This document shows, in pieces, positions 6,177 through 6,554 of a stretch of DNA of 6,554 bases. Location of the stretch: NCBI GenBank assembly GCA_052388135.1, contig JBQTIM010000037.1, forward strand, positions 1 to 6,554. Reading direction: 5' to 3'. Both the position numbers and the translations under genes were made by a program. Each line of letters opens with the position of its first letter. Within the stretch, counting starts at the first letter, position 1. The notes beneath the pieces are model-generated. The model was not told where the DNA came from, ran no database searches, and saw nothing but the letters and a program-made list of their open reading frames with translations. The stretch comes from JBQTIM01 sp052388135. GTDB lineage: Bacteria > Elusimicrobiota > Elusimicrobia > FEN-1173.

Positions 6177-6554
6177 ACCAAATAGAACAACGGAAAGAGG
6201 ATCACCCACACCAGGTCCACGAAGTGCCAATACAGGCCCGCGTATTCCACGCGCTCATGGCTCCTCGAATCGTAGGCGCCTCTCCGTCCCATGATAAGGA
6301 TGTAGGCGTTGAAAATCAAGCCGCCGATGACGTGCAGGGCGTGGAGGCCCGTCATGGTGAAATAGAACGAGCCGAACAGGCTGGAGGAGATGGTGAGCCC
6401 CGCGTGGATCTTGTGGTGGTATTCGAAAGCCTTGATTCCAAGGAAGAGAAGACCCAGGCCCAGGGTGACGAGCATGTATTTGGAAAACTTCCGCCGGTCG
6501 GCGGCCTGGCTGGCGGCGAGGGCCAGCACCATGCTGACGCTGGAGGTGATCAGG
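6173..6554 (-). CDS. ctaE: Cytochrome c oxidase subunit III, C-terminal part (5' end outside window)
   Basis: This is membrane subunit III of an aa3/caa3-type heme-copper oxidase, which packs against the catalytic subunit I. The visible part is 126 codons, open to the window edge. It starts in the middle of a helix with a LITSSVSMVLA-like stretch typical of subunit III, so the first ATG inside the window (6532) is internal and not the start. Recognisable blocks are TMTGLHALHVIGG and, at the C-terminus, VEYAGLYWHFVDLVWVILF followed by PLFYLV, both hallmarks of the family. About four hydrophobic helices are visible. Roughly the first third of a normal short-form (about 200-residue) subunit III is missing, including the region of the conserved glutamate. 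The TGA stop (6175-6173) overlaps the ATG of the subunit IV gene as ATGA. Subunits I and II are expected just beyond the right edge. The identification is very firm. Confidence 0.96.
   Translation of the reverse strand, partial: LITSSVSMVLALAASQAADRRKFSKYMLVTLGLGLLFLGIKAFEYHHKIHAGLTISSSLFGSFYFTMTGLHALHVIGGLIFNAYILIMGRRGAYDSRSHERVEYAGLYWHFVDLVWVILFPLFYLV

Noticed and set aside
6177..6230. Eighteen-residue N-terminal extension of subunit IV
   Set aside because: It would overlap conserved subunit III coding sequence, and the family N-terminus begins at the ATGA-coupled ATG 6176.

Overview
The window is visibly G+C-rich and is one compact minus-strand operon segment from an aerobically respiring bacterium. 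Read in transcription order, from high to low coordinates, it begins inside a heme-copper cytochrome c oxidase (caa3-type) cluster and runs on into the genes that mature that oxidase. Seven genes fill it almost without gaps. Four of the six junctions are stop/start overlaps, one has a single-base spacer, and one has a 38-bp gap. An apparent intrinsic terminator closes the unit at the left edge. The proteins have an envelope suited to a diderm: a periplasmic SCO protein, a periplasmic propeller domain, and an AxA-type signal peptide. The phylum cannot be fixed from the sequence. High G+C, a fused heme A/heme O synthase and a SCO-ABC-cox arrangement would fit groups such as Acidobacteriota, Verrucomicrobiota/Planctomycetota, Elusimicrobiota or Myxococcota, but this is a guess.

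Layout, 5' to 3' of the transcript. (1) 6554-6173: cytochrome c oxidase subunit III, 5' end cut by the window. (2) 6176-5889: small subunit IV of the caa3 oxidase. (3) 5850-5593: an 85-residue membrane protein with a signal peptide and an exported CxxC motif, of unknown function. (4) 5593-3866: heme A synthase (CtaA/COX15) fused to heme O synthase (CtaB). (5) 3866-2931 and (6) 2929-2147: ATPase and permease of an ABC-2 type exporter. (7) 2163-1534: SCO1/SenC copper chaperone. (8) 1534-38: a four-helix DUF420 (YozB/CtaM-like) domain fused to a periplasmic glucose/sorbosone-dehydrogenase-type beta-propeller. A terminator-like hairpin lies at 5-23.

The parts fit together as follows. Subunits III and IV belong to the oxidase itself. 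The CtaA-CtaB fusion converts protoheme to heme O and then heme A for subunit I. SCO delivers copper to, or reduces, the CuA site of subunit II. DUF420/CtaM-like proteins have been linked to maturation of heme-A oxidases. The ABC exporter and the CxxC protein have no assigned role but sit within the assembly block, so a part in cofactor or subunit handling is reasonable to infer. The least expected element is the last gene. It joins an oxidase-maturation membrane domain to what looks like a PQQ-type sugar dehydrogenase propeller, which could place a periplasmic dehydrogenase next to the terminal oxidase.
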